Assembly: GCA_021018995.1 (NCBI GenBank)
Contig: CM037584.1
Location: 150,863,317-150,927,316, forward strand
Length of the DNA: 64,000 nucleotides
Direction of reading: 5' to 3'
Origin: Chloranthus sessilifolius
Taxonomy: Eukaryota > Streptophyta > Magnoliopsida > Chloranthales > Chloranthaceae
The notes beneath the pieces are model-generated. The model was given only the letters and a program-made list of their open reading frames with translations, did no database searches and was not told where the DNA came from. Positions 35,378 through 47,165 of the stretch are shown in pieces. The first letter of the stretch is position 1, and the number at the start of each line of letters is the position of its first letter. The translations under genes and the position numbers were made by a program.

Positions 35378-37799
35378 TGTTAGGCTAATTCTTAGTGCTT
35401 GCTACTGACTTTATTGCAGGCAGTGAAAAGAATGGGATGAATAAAATAGAGTGAGAATGACAGAGCAGCAAGCCTAAAATATGCACAATCCTATAAGATA
35501 CAGGGCCTGTTGTAGCAAATTTTGATAAGTAAGAGTTTGTCCCACAGGGAAATTGATCATAAGCTCCAAGGGAGCCATCTTTAGTAGGCTCTCCAGATCT
35601 GACTACAGATTTGACAATCCTAAATGGAAGGTGATTTAAGGTCACTTATTCCTACATTCTTTGGTAATCTAATGATTTAGCTACAAAAAGGGTTGAGGAG
35701 AAGGGTGGAATGTGAGAAAATAAATATAAAAGGGTGAGAAGTATGGTATTAGGTGCAGATCTGATGGGTTTCATGACTCAAATTTAGATCTGCTGCTATA
35801 GAAGTCCTGTCCAATGGCTACATTATCACCACTGCGGAAGAAGAATCTAACTCATTTCTGCGCCATGATCCAATCCTTTTATGGCTATAACCTGTCCACT
35901 TAATGGTCACAGACTATCCAATTGGGGAATCACTGTCTAGAGATGGGTCAGAACAAGTCCATCATTGTAAGCACTACTTCATCCAAGCTACAAGCATAAG
36001 AATCCATAGGGTACCTCAACCTCTAAAGTGCTATGTGGGGCTAGGCTTGTATGGGAGCATGTTAGCCCAGATACACAGAACCAGCAAGAGTTTGAGTACA
36101 GCCTTTGGTCTAGTTGTCCACTGCTGTATAAAGACTGTAGTGATCCAGTCACAAGCCTACAATCTCTATAACCAAACCAGATCTTCCATCTGATGGTGGG
36201 TCTATACAAATACAGGGGAGTTTGTCTCTGCACAATCTCTCATAGGGCTACAAGCACAAGTGCAGAGAAGAATAATCTGTCTTGGCTCTGTGGATTGGCC
36301 TCACCCTAAGGCTATAACCTGTCCACTTAAATGGTCACAGACTATCCCAGAGGCTATCCTCCTCACGAAGGACCAAAATAGAACAAGAACACTGCTGTCA
36401 ACACCATGTTCACAATGCTACAAGCACAAGTTCCCATGGGGATTTCAGATCTAGTGGATCCTGTGGTGGGGCTAGGCTTGTATGGGAGCATGTTAGCCCA
36501 GACACACAGGTCACTTGGATCTAAATAGGTCTCTAAAAATAGTCCTCCATTGATCTTAATACAACCTATCAATGGAGGATCTCAAGGCAGCAGCCTTATA
36601 CAGAACAATTCAATCTCAAACTTCAATCCCATACATGTAAAACACCCAATCATGAAATTTCATTAAACCTAAACCAAATAAGCATACAGAGGCATAGCCA
36701 GCAATTGCTGGACTATGGAGAGAAGAAAAAGTAAAAGAAATCTACCTAAACCTTCCTAGAAGTCTACAGCTATTGTAGAAGAAAATCAACAAAATTCTAT
36801 TCTAAGAGAGAAAAAGCCCCCTAAGCCTAAACCAGGCTTAGGTTTATATAGCAGCCAGCTTGGCGTCGCATTAGGGTTATGAAACCCTAATCTTAATGAT
36901 GCCACATGGCCTAATGTTGTTCCTTGGATGCCTCGGGCCGCGTGCACGGGAATTGAAGCTTTGGAAAGGATGCCCTAATTGCTGGAAGTTCCCAGAATGT
37001 CCTCTGCAGAAGTGAGGGAGAGTTAGAGTTCAGAGCCTCGCCAGGTAGTACTGGTTTCCAAGACGGTCGCGTGGTAGCACGGTCTTTGCGAGATTGGATC
37101 AACTTGAAATTCTAGCCGTCGCGGGATTGTCTTAACTGCAGCTGAAGCAGTCACGCGATTGAATCCTCGCTGGATTGCTCTGGTCCTCGCGGGGCTGCAC
37201 TTTCCTTCTGAATGGCGCGAGAATCCTGCGGCCACTGCGTGATAATTGCACGCAGAATCCTCCTGAGGATGTGTGGTGCATTGGTCTCTGAACTGCGTGA
37301 TAAGTTTTCTGAAGTTTTGCATCCTGCGGCCACTGCGCGATAATTGCACGCAGAATTACCTGTAGCTCTCTCTCCTCAACTGATCTGAGTGAACTGCGCG
37401 AGGCTTGAGAGCTGCTTTCTTGAGCCGCACGAGAATGTGTGAGCATTTATATTTAAGCTTCGCGAGAGCTACGCAAGGTGTGATTCTGCAGCTCTTCTGT
37501 CACTGAACTGCGTGAGAATAGTGCAGACAGTTGGTGTGAAGCCTTGGTAACTCACGAGGACTGCGCGAGGCTTAATTTCTGAATCCTTTGAAGCTTGTGA
37601 AAGCTATGCGAGGTTCAATTCTTGTCTGAATTCATCTTTCATTCTTCTGAGGGGCTTCTGGGGCAAAAGTGGGCTCCTTAACAAGGTTCAGGCATTATTG
37701 TAGTTGCTGTTTATTACCTACGAAAATGACTTAACACATGTTTATTAGATGGCTGAGGGTCTAACAGAGGCTAAGTTAAGGGGTGAAAAGTGGTACTTT
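35378..37799 (-). repeat. Athila copy 1 5' LTR
   Basis: 2.4 kb, collinear with 23414-25826. TATA-like TATATAAA on the minus strand at 36843-36850. A local difference from the other LTR at about 37215-37345 includes a duplicated 'ctgcggccactgcg' phrase. The outer end runs into related type-B LTR sequence without a clear TG/CA boundary. Confidence 0.88.
37030..37590. repeat. CGCG-motif array in 5' LTR
   Basis: Counterpart of 25070-25630, with several motifs differing between the two LTRs only by C-to-T or G-to-A changes at CpG. Confidence 0.8.
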
Positions 37800-38017
37800 G
37801 GTCACCATGGTGTGTTCCACTATGGTGTTTCATTTGTTCTTCATTGGGCTTCTCAGTCTGGTTTTAGAGCTTCTCTTTTTGGCTTCAACATATGTGGCAG
37901 TTGTGTTAAGTTGCAGTCATTATTCGAAACTACAAAGCAGTCTAAAACATAATTATTAGATGGCTCCAAGGAGTAGTAAAGGCTAGGTTAAGAGGTGAAA
38001 AATGATATTTTTTAGTG
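37800..38017 (-). repeat. Outer (U3) part of the minus-strand type-B Athila LTR
   Basis: Matches, inverted, the first ~200 bases of the + strand LTR at 38356. It would join 23413 if copy 1 were absent, although ~165 bases of type-B sequence expected between the two pieces are not found. Confidence 0.7.
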
Positions 38018-38555
38018 CTTAACACACCCACAAACCCAATCTTTGCTAGTCCTCGAGCAAAGGAAAAATTAAACAACTATTCTAAAAATTTAAATGCCAC
38101 TTTCGTAAGGAGCATGGATGCATTTATCTTATGCATCAAGCCTTTTAAACTCCTAGGTGATCCCTAGTAGAGGAGTGAAGTCTCCTAAGGGTTTTAAGCT
38201 TTAGGGTCTGAAATTGAAAATCATGAAAACCTTCAGGAGACTTCACTCCTCCGCTAGGGATCACCTAGGGGTTTAAAAGGCTTGATAAGCGATGTTAAAA
38301 GTAGAATTTTTAATGTTTTCTAGGACTAGCAAAGATTTGGGGGTGTGTTAAGCACTGAAAAATATTATTTTTCACCTCTCAACCTAGCCTTTACTACTCC
38401 TTGGAACCATCTAATAATTATGTTTTAGACTGTTTTGTAGTCTATAATAATGACTGCAGCTTAACACAACTACCACATATGTTGAAGCCAAAAAGAGAAG
38501 CTCTAAAACCAGACTAAGAAGCCCAGTGAAGAACAGATGAAACACCATGGTGACC
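37800..38555. repeat. Large inverted repeat joining two Athila LTR ends
   Basis: Left arm 37800-38195 and right arm 38226-38555 are inverted copies around a 30-base spacer. The inner part of each arm is the Athila sequence next to the polypurine tract, and the outer part is LTR U3. The innermost pairing is GAAGTCTCCTAAGGGTTTT with AAAACCTTCAGGAGACTTC. The arms differ by scattered changes and one ~50-base length difference. Confidence 0.85.
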
Positions 38556-40768
38556 ATAAAGGTTGCCTAAGTGGGACCCAGAAGCCTGACAAAAGAGAGA
38601 AACATGAACCTGATCAGATGGCGAGGCATGTGCCTGCATGAGAGAACGGTGGAACAAGCCTCGCTGAAATCAAGCAGCAAGACTCGTCGAATCAATTCAA
38701 TCGAAGAAACCGTCTTGAGCATTCTATACATAGTCCAAAGAGGCAGCATAGTAAAGAGCTCGCGCACATCTCGCGTAGCTCATAACGGAAAAGAACTCGC
38801 GAGGCTCTAACAGTTCAATTAGGATAGAGTCTTGCGCAGCTCAAAGAGGAGAGAGATGCCCAGAACCTTTTCTCGCACAGCTCTCACGAGCTCTCGCTTA
38901 ATTCAAAGTTGAAGTCAGCTGCGCGACAAGCCATATTCTGTCCTAGCGACCAGCTATGCAAGAACCTCAAGACCAGAGCACCAAAAGGCCTAGCTGCGCT
39001 AGATGCACCATTCACTGCAAGGCAGTGCCTCGCGAGGCCTCTCTAGCAGCTAATCCAGCCTTGCGACCAGTCATCAAAGCCACGCGAAATGCATTTCAAA
39101 GCTAAAGCTGCCGCGCGAAGCTCGAGTTCCCTTTTCCCAATCCATACACAGGGACCCTTTGGAAATTTCCACACTTCTAGGGCACTCATCCCGAGGCCCT
39201 AATCTATTCTCACACATCCCGAGGCATCCAAGGGCTGCACAGGAGCCATGTCTGTAATAAAATTAGGGTTTTCCTTCTTATTGACCAAGGCATTTAGCAC
39301 TGAGTATATAAGCTGTAATTTCAGTTTTAGAATCATCTCTTCCTCAACCTAATTGGGCTGAGAATTCAAGTTAGATTAGTGTTAGGATTAGGTCATCTTC
39401 TCTATTTTTTTTTTTTCTTCTTCCTTAGCCCAACATTTGCTAGCTATGATCTTTGTATACAATTAGGTGTAGTTTATTTCAGTCTTGCAATAGGTTTTGT
39501 ATGAATCTTGGGAGTTGTTGTGAGTTGTTCTGTACAAGGCTGCTGTCTTGAAGGCACCGTTGTAAGTATCTTTATTACAATGAAATGCCAATTTTTAGAG
39601 CTTAATCGGATTTGTATTTGTTTTATGCTTTGCATATGGATTTCTATGGGTTTGATGCACCCATTGTTGTTTAACCTTATAGCCTTGCAACAATGGTGAC
39701 AGTAGCAATTTTCTTGTTCTATATTAGTCCTCTGTGATTTGGATAGCCTTTGTGGATAGCTTGTGACCATTTAAGTGGATAGACTATAACCCTAGGGTGA
39801 GTCTAAATCACAGATCTAAGATGGATGCTTCTTCTCTGCACTTGAGCTTGTGGCCTTGTGAGAGATTGTGTAGAGACAAGCCCCCCTTTATTTTACATAA
39901 CTGTGATCAGCTCTTAGATCTGATCTTTTGTAGAGATTGCAGACTTGTGAGTTGAGTCATTGCGAGCCATTGTAGCAATGATCAGCTGAGTCTAAGTCCC
40001 CAAACAACCTCTGATTATCTATGGTTTTCACTGGATTTTCAATGGTTGTTTGCTCCTATGGATGCATGAGCTTGTAGCCTTGGAAACATAGTGTCTGCAA
40101 TGACCTTATTCTTATTTGAGTCATTGGTGGGAGGAAATCTATTGGATAATCTGTGACCATTTAAGTTAACAAGTTATAGCCTTAAGATCAATCTACACCC
40201 TTGGATTAGGTTAGTTTTTTTATTTAACCCAGGTGGTTTGATCCTCTCTATTGGATAATCTGTAACCATTGAAGTGGACAGGTTATAGCCTTAATATACC
40301 TGTTTAAATCACAGGGGTTGGATTGGATTCCTCCACCTTACAGATGTGCTTGTAGCCATCTCAAGGACTGTTGCAGAGACAACTCTAGAGGTGAGTTGCA
40401 TGATTGATGTGACCTTAGCTTAGCTGCATACTTCTCATCATTTTACTTTTGTTAATTTAACACATCACCATCACCCTTCTTTTAACTCTTTCTATAGTAT
40501 AGGGCTGTATTTTATTTCCTAGTATTAATTGTAGTTTTAGTTCTGACACCACACTCCCTTTCTTTAGGATTGCCAAAACTGTAGTCAGATCTGGAGACCT
40601 ACTAACATAATCTTTTCTGGATTCTAGATCAAGTTTCCCTGTAGGACAAACTCTTATCAAAACTTGCTACAACAGGCCATGTATCTTACAGGCTATTCTT
40701 TATGTTGAAATCCATTCCCTCTCATCTTATTTTCTGTTGAATTTTAATCATCCATTTTACAATAAATT
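38356..40768 (+). repeat. Type-B Athila LTR, + orientation
   Basis: Starts TGAAAAATATTATTTTTC after a polypurine tract (ATTTGGGGGTG, 38335-38345), so it stands as a 3' LTR of a + strand element whose body is missing. About 2.4 kb, related to copy 1 LTRs along its length. TATA-like TATATAA at 39305-39311 and a CGCG-motif block at 38740-39150. The end is uncertain because a different LTR begins near 40770. Confidence 0.75.
38740..39150. repeat. CGCG-motif block in + strand type-B LTR
   Basis: About a dozen GCTCGCG, CTCGCGTAGCTC and CACGCGAAATGC-like motifs, inverted relative to 23040-23350. Confidence 0.75.
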
Positions 40769-41449
40769 CTGTCAGCATAAAGTAGACAACAATTTACATC
40801 ACTCACTCAGTATTCACTTCACTCACTATGTTCACTTCACTGCATTCACTTATGTTTGCTATGCAATGCGTACGGACCGCCGCCGTATCGGCCCACTATG
40901 TATGCTATGCACTGTCCACTGTGTATGGATAACTGTCGTACCAGTCCACTTGTCAATGGCCACTCACAGTCAAGGTTCGGATATGTTCTCAATATTCACA
41001 TTCACTTTCAGATACAAGGTTCAAGGTTCGTACTTAAGTTAATTAACACAACTATAAGTTTATCTTATTTCTAAAGCTCAGAGTCCAATCATCCACTCTA
41101 ATTCCAGCAAGTACAGTTCAGGCCTACGGTTAACCCCCATATTCATATTCTATATTGTCTTAGTTTTGATTGGAACGGATCACTATGTGATAGGCTTTAC
41201 CAAACACGCTTTTCAAGGGATGGGGTTCGTAGTAACATGGATGTACTTTGTGTGGTATCCCATAACACCATAGAGGGTTGCATCCGTACATGGACGCCTA
41301 CGTTTCAAGTTTCACGTGACTAAAAGAGACCTCACTATGACTCAGGCTGAAAAGTCGTGTCTTATTGCATTATGTTTTCTTATCACACATGGTTCTTTGT
41401 TCATTCAAATTCAAGGTTCGTATGCAAGTTAGACAGAATAGGTCACAAA

Positions 41450-41640
41450 CAGAATGAATCAGATCGAAGCATAACTGGAAGGAACGAATCGGATCAAAAA
41501 GCGAAAACAAGACAATCAGAACATATGCAGAAACAGAACCATCAAATCATATGCAGAAACAAAATAATCAGATCATATGTGGGAACAGAAAGGAAACAAA
41601 ACATATCAGAACATATGCAGAAACAAAGTATCAGGTCGAA
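41450..41640. repeat. Short repeats 'atcagaacatatgcagaaac' in solo LTR
   Basis: The phrase ATCA(A/G)A(A/T)CATATGCAGAAAC recurs four to five times within ~130 bases. Confidence 0.75.
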
Positions 41641-42039
41641 CATCAAGGAAAACTATGAATCAAATTCCAAAAATATAATTTTCGTTGAGTTTCCTCTACC
41701 TTAATCTCGGAGTCGTTCAAAGCAATCCAAACGTCCTCATCTACGGTCTTCAACTCTTAATCTACATCATGCATACAATGATGTATTAAGGACTAAATAT
41801 AATTACTAATAAATTTGGCATAGTTATAAGAATTCCTAAAAACGATGCGGAAATGGGCAAATTCGTGCTAACTCAAAATTTGACCCAACTTCCCACTTAA
41901 TGTTGACCCTCAAAACATTTGATTAATGAGTTGGTTAAATCATAAAAGTTGTAGAGCTCGTTGTCTTCTTTCCAACGTCGTAAGAATCGCGTCAATCGAA
42001 GTTCGGAGTAAAACATTATGGCTAAAATACTGAAGCAGT

Positions 42040-42310
42040 GTCGGCACTTCAATCAAATTTGATCAATCAGATTTTCAATTTGATCGATCGGATTCCAAAT
42101 TTAATCTATTAGATTCCCAATTTGATCGATCGGATTCCAAAAAAACATACCTTCTGTTCTATAGATATATTATACAATTTGATCGATCGGTTTTCAATTT
42201 GATTGATCGAATTCTAATTTGATCGATCATTTCTCAATTTGATTGATCATTTCTAAATTTGATCGATCATTTCTCAATTTGTTCAATCTGATTTCAAATT
42301 TGATGGTTCG
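42040..42310. repeat. TTTGATCGATCG array in solo LTR
   Basis: About ten copies of (A/C)AATTTGAT(C/T)GATC(G/A) and variants. The same ATCGAT core occurs in the arrays of the other two LTR types. Confidence 0.85.
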
Positions 42311-43117
42311 AATTTCGACGGGTTCAGACCCCTTCAATCATCTTCCTTGGTCTATTTTCCCTAAATTTCATCTAGTTCTTTAATGATTTTCAACAAATCA
42401 CACACACATACATGTTAGGACATTTATTCTACAAATTTAGACCATCAAATTCAAAGAAAAACTAACTTTTCTTCGATCGATTTTGCGACTTTAAGAATCG
42501 TTGTCCAAAAAAGGGTTTCGGAGCGAAACTTCGGATTCTTACGGCGATTCCATAACGATTGATCACGACAAAGTACAAGATGATGTCGTTCACCCTTAGC
42601 CTTTTCAAATCGTTGAATACGTGTCTAAGGCAAACGGCTCGCATTCGTTCCAAATCCAAGGATTTCAAACGGTTGGGAGGAGAGTGCGGAGCCTACCGCG
42701 ATCACACAGTTGAAAACTCATAAAGGTTCCACGTGGCAAGGTGTCCTCGTCTCCGGCTCTCTTTCAAGCTCTCTATTGCAAGATAGCTTAGCCTCTAAGC
42801 TTCCCACATTTACAACCCACGAAAACCACCAACTAAATATCTTAGATATTTAGCCACCAAATTCTATCCATTATCCCAAGGATCTGGCTTTGGTGTTGAG
42901 CGGCACTCCGCGAGTCGGTGCACGGTGTTCTCACTAAAGGCTTAAATCAAGCTTCTAACCTGATTTCTTTTCACAACCTTTATCCCAATATTATATAATT
43001 ATTTAATTAAAGGTTTAAAGCGGCATCGATTTTCATGCTGGTCACGTACCTGAGGTCAGTCGAGTTCAGGTTCAAATTTTTTGAGTCATTACAATTTTAA
43101 CTTTTCTTTAAGTACTT

Positions 43118-43120
43118 AAT
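43118..43120. repeat. CACTA target duplication AAT, left
   Basis: AAT directly before CACTACAAAT; the same triplet follows the other end at 53579-53581. Confidence 0.65.
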
Positions 43121-43144
43121 CACTACAAATAAACACACTCTTAC

Positions 43145-43260
43145 CGGCGGCTAATATTTGCAGCGGTCATTATCAGTCGTCCTTATTATTGGCGTCGTTG
43201 ATTTGTAATACCGGCAGTTTTTACTGGCGGTTATTTAGAAACCGCCGCTAATAATATGTT
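43145..43260. repeat. CACTA subterminal repeats
   Basis: Repeated GGCGG(C/T)TA and CCGCCGCTAAT motifs in both orientations near the left end, the kind of sites CACTA transposases bind. Confidence 0.65.
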
Positions 43261-44534
43261 TTTTTCTTCTCATTCAAATGAAAAATAATACATTATTTTG
43301 CTGGTTGTGAAATTTTAGTTATGGTAAATTACTGATGAGTTCAGAAGTAAATATCTAGAGAGGCGTCATAATTATACATTATTTTGGGTTAGTTATGCTG
43401 GCTGAGTTTTAGTTCTAAGTCTGATGCACCAACAAGAAGAAGCGTCCGACAAACAGCAAATAACTCATCGGATTCAGATTAAATAGAACACAACTGTGAA
43501 GTTCTCAACGCTAAAATCTTTGGACGGCATCCTCATCTCCATATACAATTGGATTGGGTGTGACCTGTTAGGATATTTGGTGTATTTATTAGGAACTGCA
43601 GATGTCTTTGACCAAAATGCTACATTTCCTTTTTTTTTGTTACAATATGATGCTTAGGATTTCCAGCAGCCTTAATCAATATGAACATATTTTGGTCTCA
43701 AATGTGAATTTGATGTCTACTTTGAATATCAACCAAAAGTGTGTTGATCAGAAAATCTTTAACTGATTGATCAAAAACATATTTTGAAGCTAAATGACAA
43801 CTGTTGTCTATAATATATTTTAATAATCCATTTTAAGCCATCGATTGAAAGCCAAAATGGTTCCCTCACTATCTATGTTCGCGCCTACGGGCTTACAGAA
43901 AGCTCCAACATCTGAAACCAACTGAAATTTGTTGATTGCCAGGAATCAAATGACGGAGATCGATTCTTCCATAGAATCTTGAGACCCTAAATGTACCATC
44001 AGACGGTCAGTTTTTGATTCCATATGGCACAAATCCAAAGAAAGTGGCCCTAAAATCACATAGCACATACCAATGCTTAAACTGCTCAAAGATTTCACCT
44101 TTATCTGCAAATCACATCCCCAAAAGCCACTAATCTTACTTGAAAATTACGGAAAAATCTCCACTTTTCCCTCAGAATCACATACTAAAACCATAACCCA
44201 GATGAAAAAAAAAACCATCAATCCTACAAGAAATTATAGAAAAATCTCCCTTTTGTCTCAAAATAGCAAAAAGCAAAAACCCATCAAACTAGCCCAAAAA
44301 CTTCTCTCTTTCGCTTGATGAACCCATCATAAAATCTTGAACCTGTGAATCGAGAAAGCAAATACAAGTTATCAATAACATATTCGAAGACATTATTACT
44401 ACAAATTAATTTTCAATTAAATATGACGACCACAAGAAAGGCAAAAAAATTTACGATTGAATGAATATAATATATATAACTTAGAGAACACAACAAATAG
44501 ATCATCCATATATTAAATCAAATATATTTACCCC
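43261..44534 (-). other. CACTA 3' noncoding region
   Basis: Between the subterminal repeats and the transposase stop codon. No coding or RNA feature recognised. Confidence 0.5.
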
Positions 44535-45430
44535 TTATCCTGAGCATAGAGCATGAATCATGCTCCTAAGTTCGGAAATCTCAGCATCTTTTTTCTTCAT
44601 TAGCTCAACCATATGTTGCTTTGTAGAGTTCACTTGCTCCTTCAATTCTTGCTTTGTAGATTTTATTTCCTCTTCCATTTTTTGCACTTTGTTTCGCATT
44701 GCGTTGAAGTCACTGGTGGAGGGCCTTCCATGGTAAGAAGATGACCCCCATAGACTAGTGGGAGTCGGGCCTACTTAGCAAGGACTAGTGGGAGTTGGAT
44801 ACCCTCCTTAACACTCCAATAAATGCTTCATTTGGCGCTGCAGCCATTTACATGTCATATATTATTTTGAATTGTAGAGAGTCCATAGATAATTAGAAGA
44901 CGATTATTCAGTGTGGAGAAACTTACAATCATAACTGCATCAACATTGTTGACTGGCAAATCATTTTTGTGGGTATAAGTTATGATAAAAACTTCTACTC
45001 TAGTAGGTGACGTCTGTCTTTCGCTTCTATTTTCCTGCATTGATTGATATGTGAAGATTAAGTAAATCTTAAAGATAGACAAATAAGGAATATGAACATA
45101 TGAATAAATCAAGAACCCGTCTCCAACATCTAATTCAAAGCAATCAATTGATTTTTAGTCTAGGCGCCCTCAGTAAATTAGTAGGCACAAATAGATCCAC
45201 CCTAAATTCAAAGCAGTCAACTGACAAATAGGTGCATTTATCAACAGCCCTTTCAAATTGAAGAGGTAAAAAAACAAAAACCCATGACAGAAATGGCTCA
45301 TTTACCTTTAAACACCCACAAGACTCTTTCTCTCTCACATCATCATCATCACCATCATCATATATATAAAATATATGATGACCCTAATTAGATGGGATAA
45401 GGCTGTGATGTTGATGATGATGATGATAAA

Positions 45431-45465
<35 letters not shown>

Positions 45466-47165
45466 TTGTTTGTGTCACTGTTTCTATATGTTGAAGTTTT
45501 TGTTTTTGATACTTATATTTTGTCCAGTACTCAACACTGTGAGTTTGTGTCTACAAATCGTAAGTTATTGAAGTGAATCTCAATGCAAGAATTGTTATAT
45601 TAAGACAAAGCGTCAAAGAAACTCAGCTATACTTTCACCTATATTTTTTCATGACCGCATACACTTTACCATGATATGAGATGAGAACTAAACTTCAGGA
45701 AAATGAAAAATTAAAATAAAGACTCGATATATGCCTGAAAATTTGAGATCAAACAAGTTGTCGGGTGAGAGCAAGTTGTAGTGCCTTACATCATGTGAAA
45801 GCCCTAGAAAAACATGCATTAGAATGGTACTATAGTTTTCTCTAGAATGGAAATAACATTCAATATATAACACCATCGAAATGCAAAAGTTGAAAATAAA
45901 CATATATGGTAAGGAGGAGGCTCATCTCTTATTTTATCCATAAAGATACTCAATCACACAATTTTCAAAGATCCTCCAAGTAGAAGTCTATTCAGTATAA
46001 ATATTCTTCTAATGGAGATACTTGGCCTTTGTCACCACCTCCTAAACTTTTTTAAATGGTAAAAGAAATCATATGTAGATGAAGAAAGTGTACATTTGCG
46101 GTAGAGAGAAACCAGAGCACAAAACACAAACAAAAACAAAAAACCCAAAAGTCCATCCTGAAGGAAAAAAAAGAAACTCAAGCCTAGGAAAAAGGAAGCA
46201 CCAATGCAAGCGAGGAAAACAAGTCCAAGGGTTCAGTTCTCTGGTATAATCTGCACGAACCCATAAGTCTATTTGATTTTCCTTTCTTCATTGAGAAACC
46301 CTTTTGTTGTTTGATCTTGATGGGCTTTGAGGTTTTTACAAAATTTTAATGGCCCAGGAATTCGTTGTTCCTCTATTTCATTTTATTATATGATTTCTTA
46401 TGTTTAGTAGAAAAATATATATATGAGTTTTTTTTTTTTCTGAAATTGTGATACCCTCTATGACAATATCATGGTTTCAAATTTCAAATGTCTATTTGTG
46501 CAGAGTTCTCAACCTAAAATTATATATTAACTCTTTTGAGTATTATATAGTTTGTCTCACGGTATAGAAATCTCATAAAAATTGGACACCACATATGAAA
46601 GGAAGGTGGACTTCCATATAGTTTGTGGAGAACTAATCACAGATTATGAGGAATACAAATATATGAATAAATCAAGAACCCAAACTTATACCTCCTCATG
46701 GAAAACTCTAGCGAAACTTTTTGTTCCTGCTGTGTGGGGTAGCGTCTGATGACATCGATTTTGTTTGTTCCTTTCACTTCTTTTCTGCATCACACAAATT
46801 GATGAGTTATCATGGCATTTATTAGGGATAATTAAAATTAATTTTCAGGAATTTAATGATTAAAATATACCTTCCCTTCAATAGAACCCCAAAAATTCAT
46901 AAGAGTTTGCCATTGTTTTGGAACAACATTTTCAAGGCCTCTAGCATATAGATCCTCAATGGCTACACAATTATTAGCGTGTAATTTTTTATGAATCCGT
47001 TGCATATCAAATGATCGTTTATTGTCACTGTATCATGATAGTGTGCATTGTAGCATTTAACGCAAGGACATTTCAACCTCCCATTTATCATAGCTCCACG
47101 AGCTACTGCTAAATTGATGAATCCTTTGACCCCTTCAATGTACTTTTCAGAAAGCCTATTCATCC
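44535..47165 (-). pseudogene. CACTA transposase gene (TAD plus transposase_24 domain), decayed
   Basis: Several exons can be read on the minus strand. 47165-46963 encodes a transposase-associated domain (RLSEKYIEGVKGFINLA, GRLKCPCVKCYN, HLICNGFIKNYT), entered through an acceptor TTTTTTTTCATAG. 46946-46871 encodes NVVPKQWQTLMNFWGSIEGK. 46784-46691 encodes RSERNKQNRCHQTLPHTAGT and KSFARVFHEE. 45034-44927 encodes SPTRVEVFIITYTHKND. The last two read in phase across a 1.66-kb GT-AG intron and fit the plant En/Spm transposase_24 family (PF03004). The last exon ends at 44535-44537 with a lysine/glutamate-rich coiled coil (KVQKMEEEIKSTKQELKEQV). Decay shows as a stop after the TAD near 46961 and a stop within a duplicated GPTPTS phrase near 44775. 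A first exon upstream is expected but not found. Confidence 0.72.
45339..45464. repeat. ATC/GAT and (TG)16 microsatellites
   Basis: CATCATCATC-type repeats at 45339-45361, GATGAT repeats at 45407-45427 and an uninterrupted (TG)16 at 45433-45464, all inside an intron of the transposase gene. Confidence 0.9.

Larger units (their letters stand above)
23414..37799 (-). mobile_element. Athila-lineage Ty3 LTR retrotransposon ('copy 1'), full length
   Basis: 14.4 kb on the minus strand, with ~2.4-kb LTRs, an Asp-tRNA-type primer site and gag, protease, reverse transcriptase, RNase H and integrase. A long spacer and an env-like region follow before the 3' LTR. Protease and reverse transcriptase motifs are the Athila forms. 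It looks whole end to end, but the coding region is broken about ten times. By eye the LTRs differ by 3-4% over sampled stretches, similar in age to the Tekay copy. It interrupts an older Athila LTR of related type. A clean five-base duplication is not visible. Confidence 0.9.
40770..43093 (-). repeat. Solo LTR of a Ty3 (probably Tekay-like) element
   Basis: On the minus strand it starts TGTAATGACTCAAAAAATTT at 43093 and ends near CTTTATGCTGACA at 40770. The plan follows the other Tekay-like LTRs: start, ATCGAT array, then dyad-bearing region. No coding region adjoins it. The left boundary and orientation are inferred, and a perfect duplication is not seen (AATTC left, ATTTT right). Confidence 0.55.

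Noticed and set aside
40770-43093. A host gene hidden in the region with ATCGAT repeats
   Set aside because: Open frames are short and unrelated; the ends and internal plan match LTRs.
45433-45464. (TG)16 tract as a regulatory signal
   Set aside because: An ordinary microsatellite within an intron of a decayed transposase gene.
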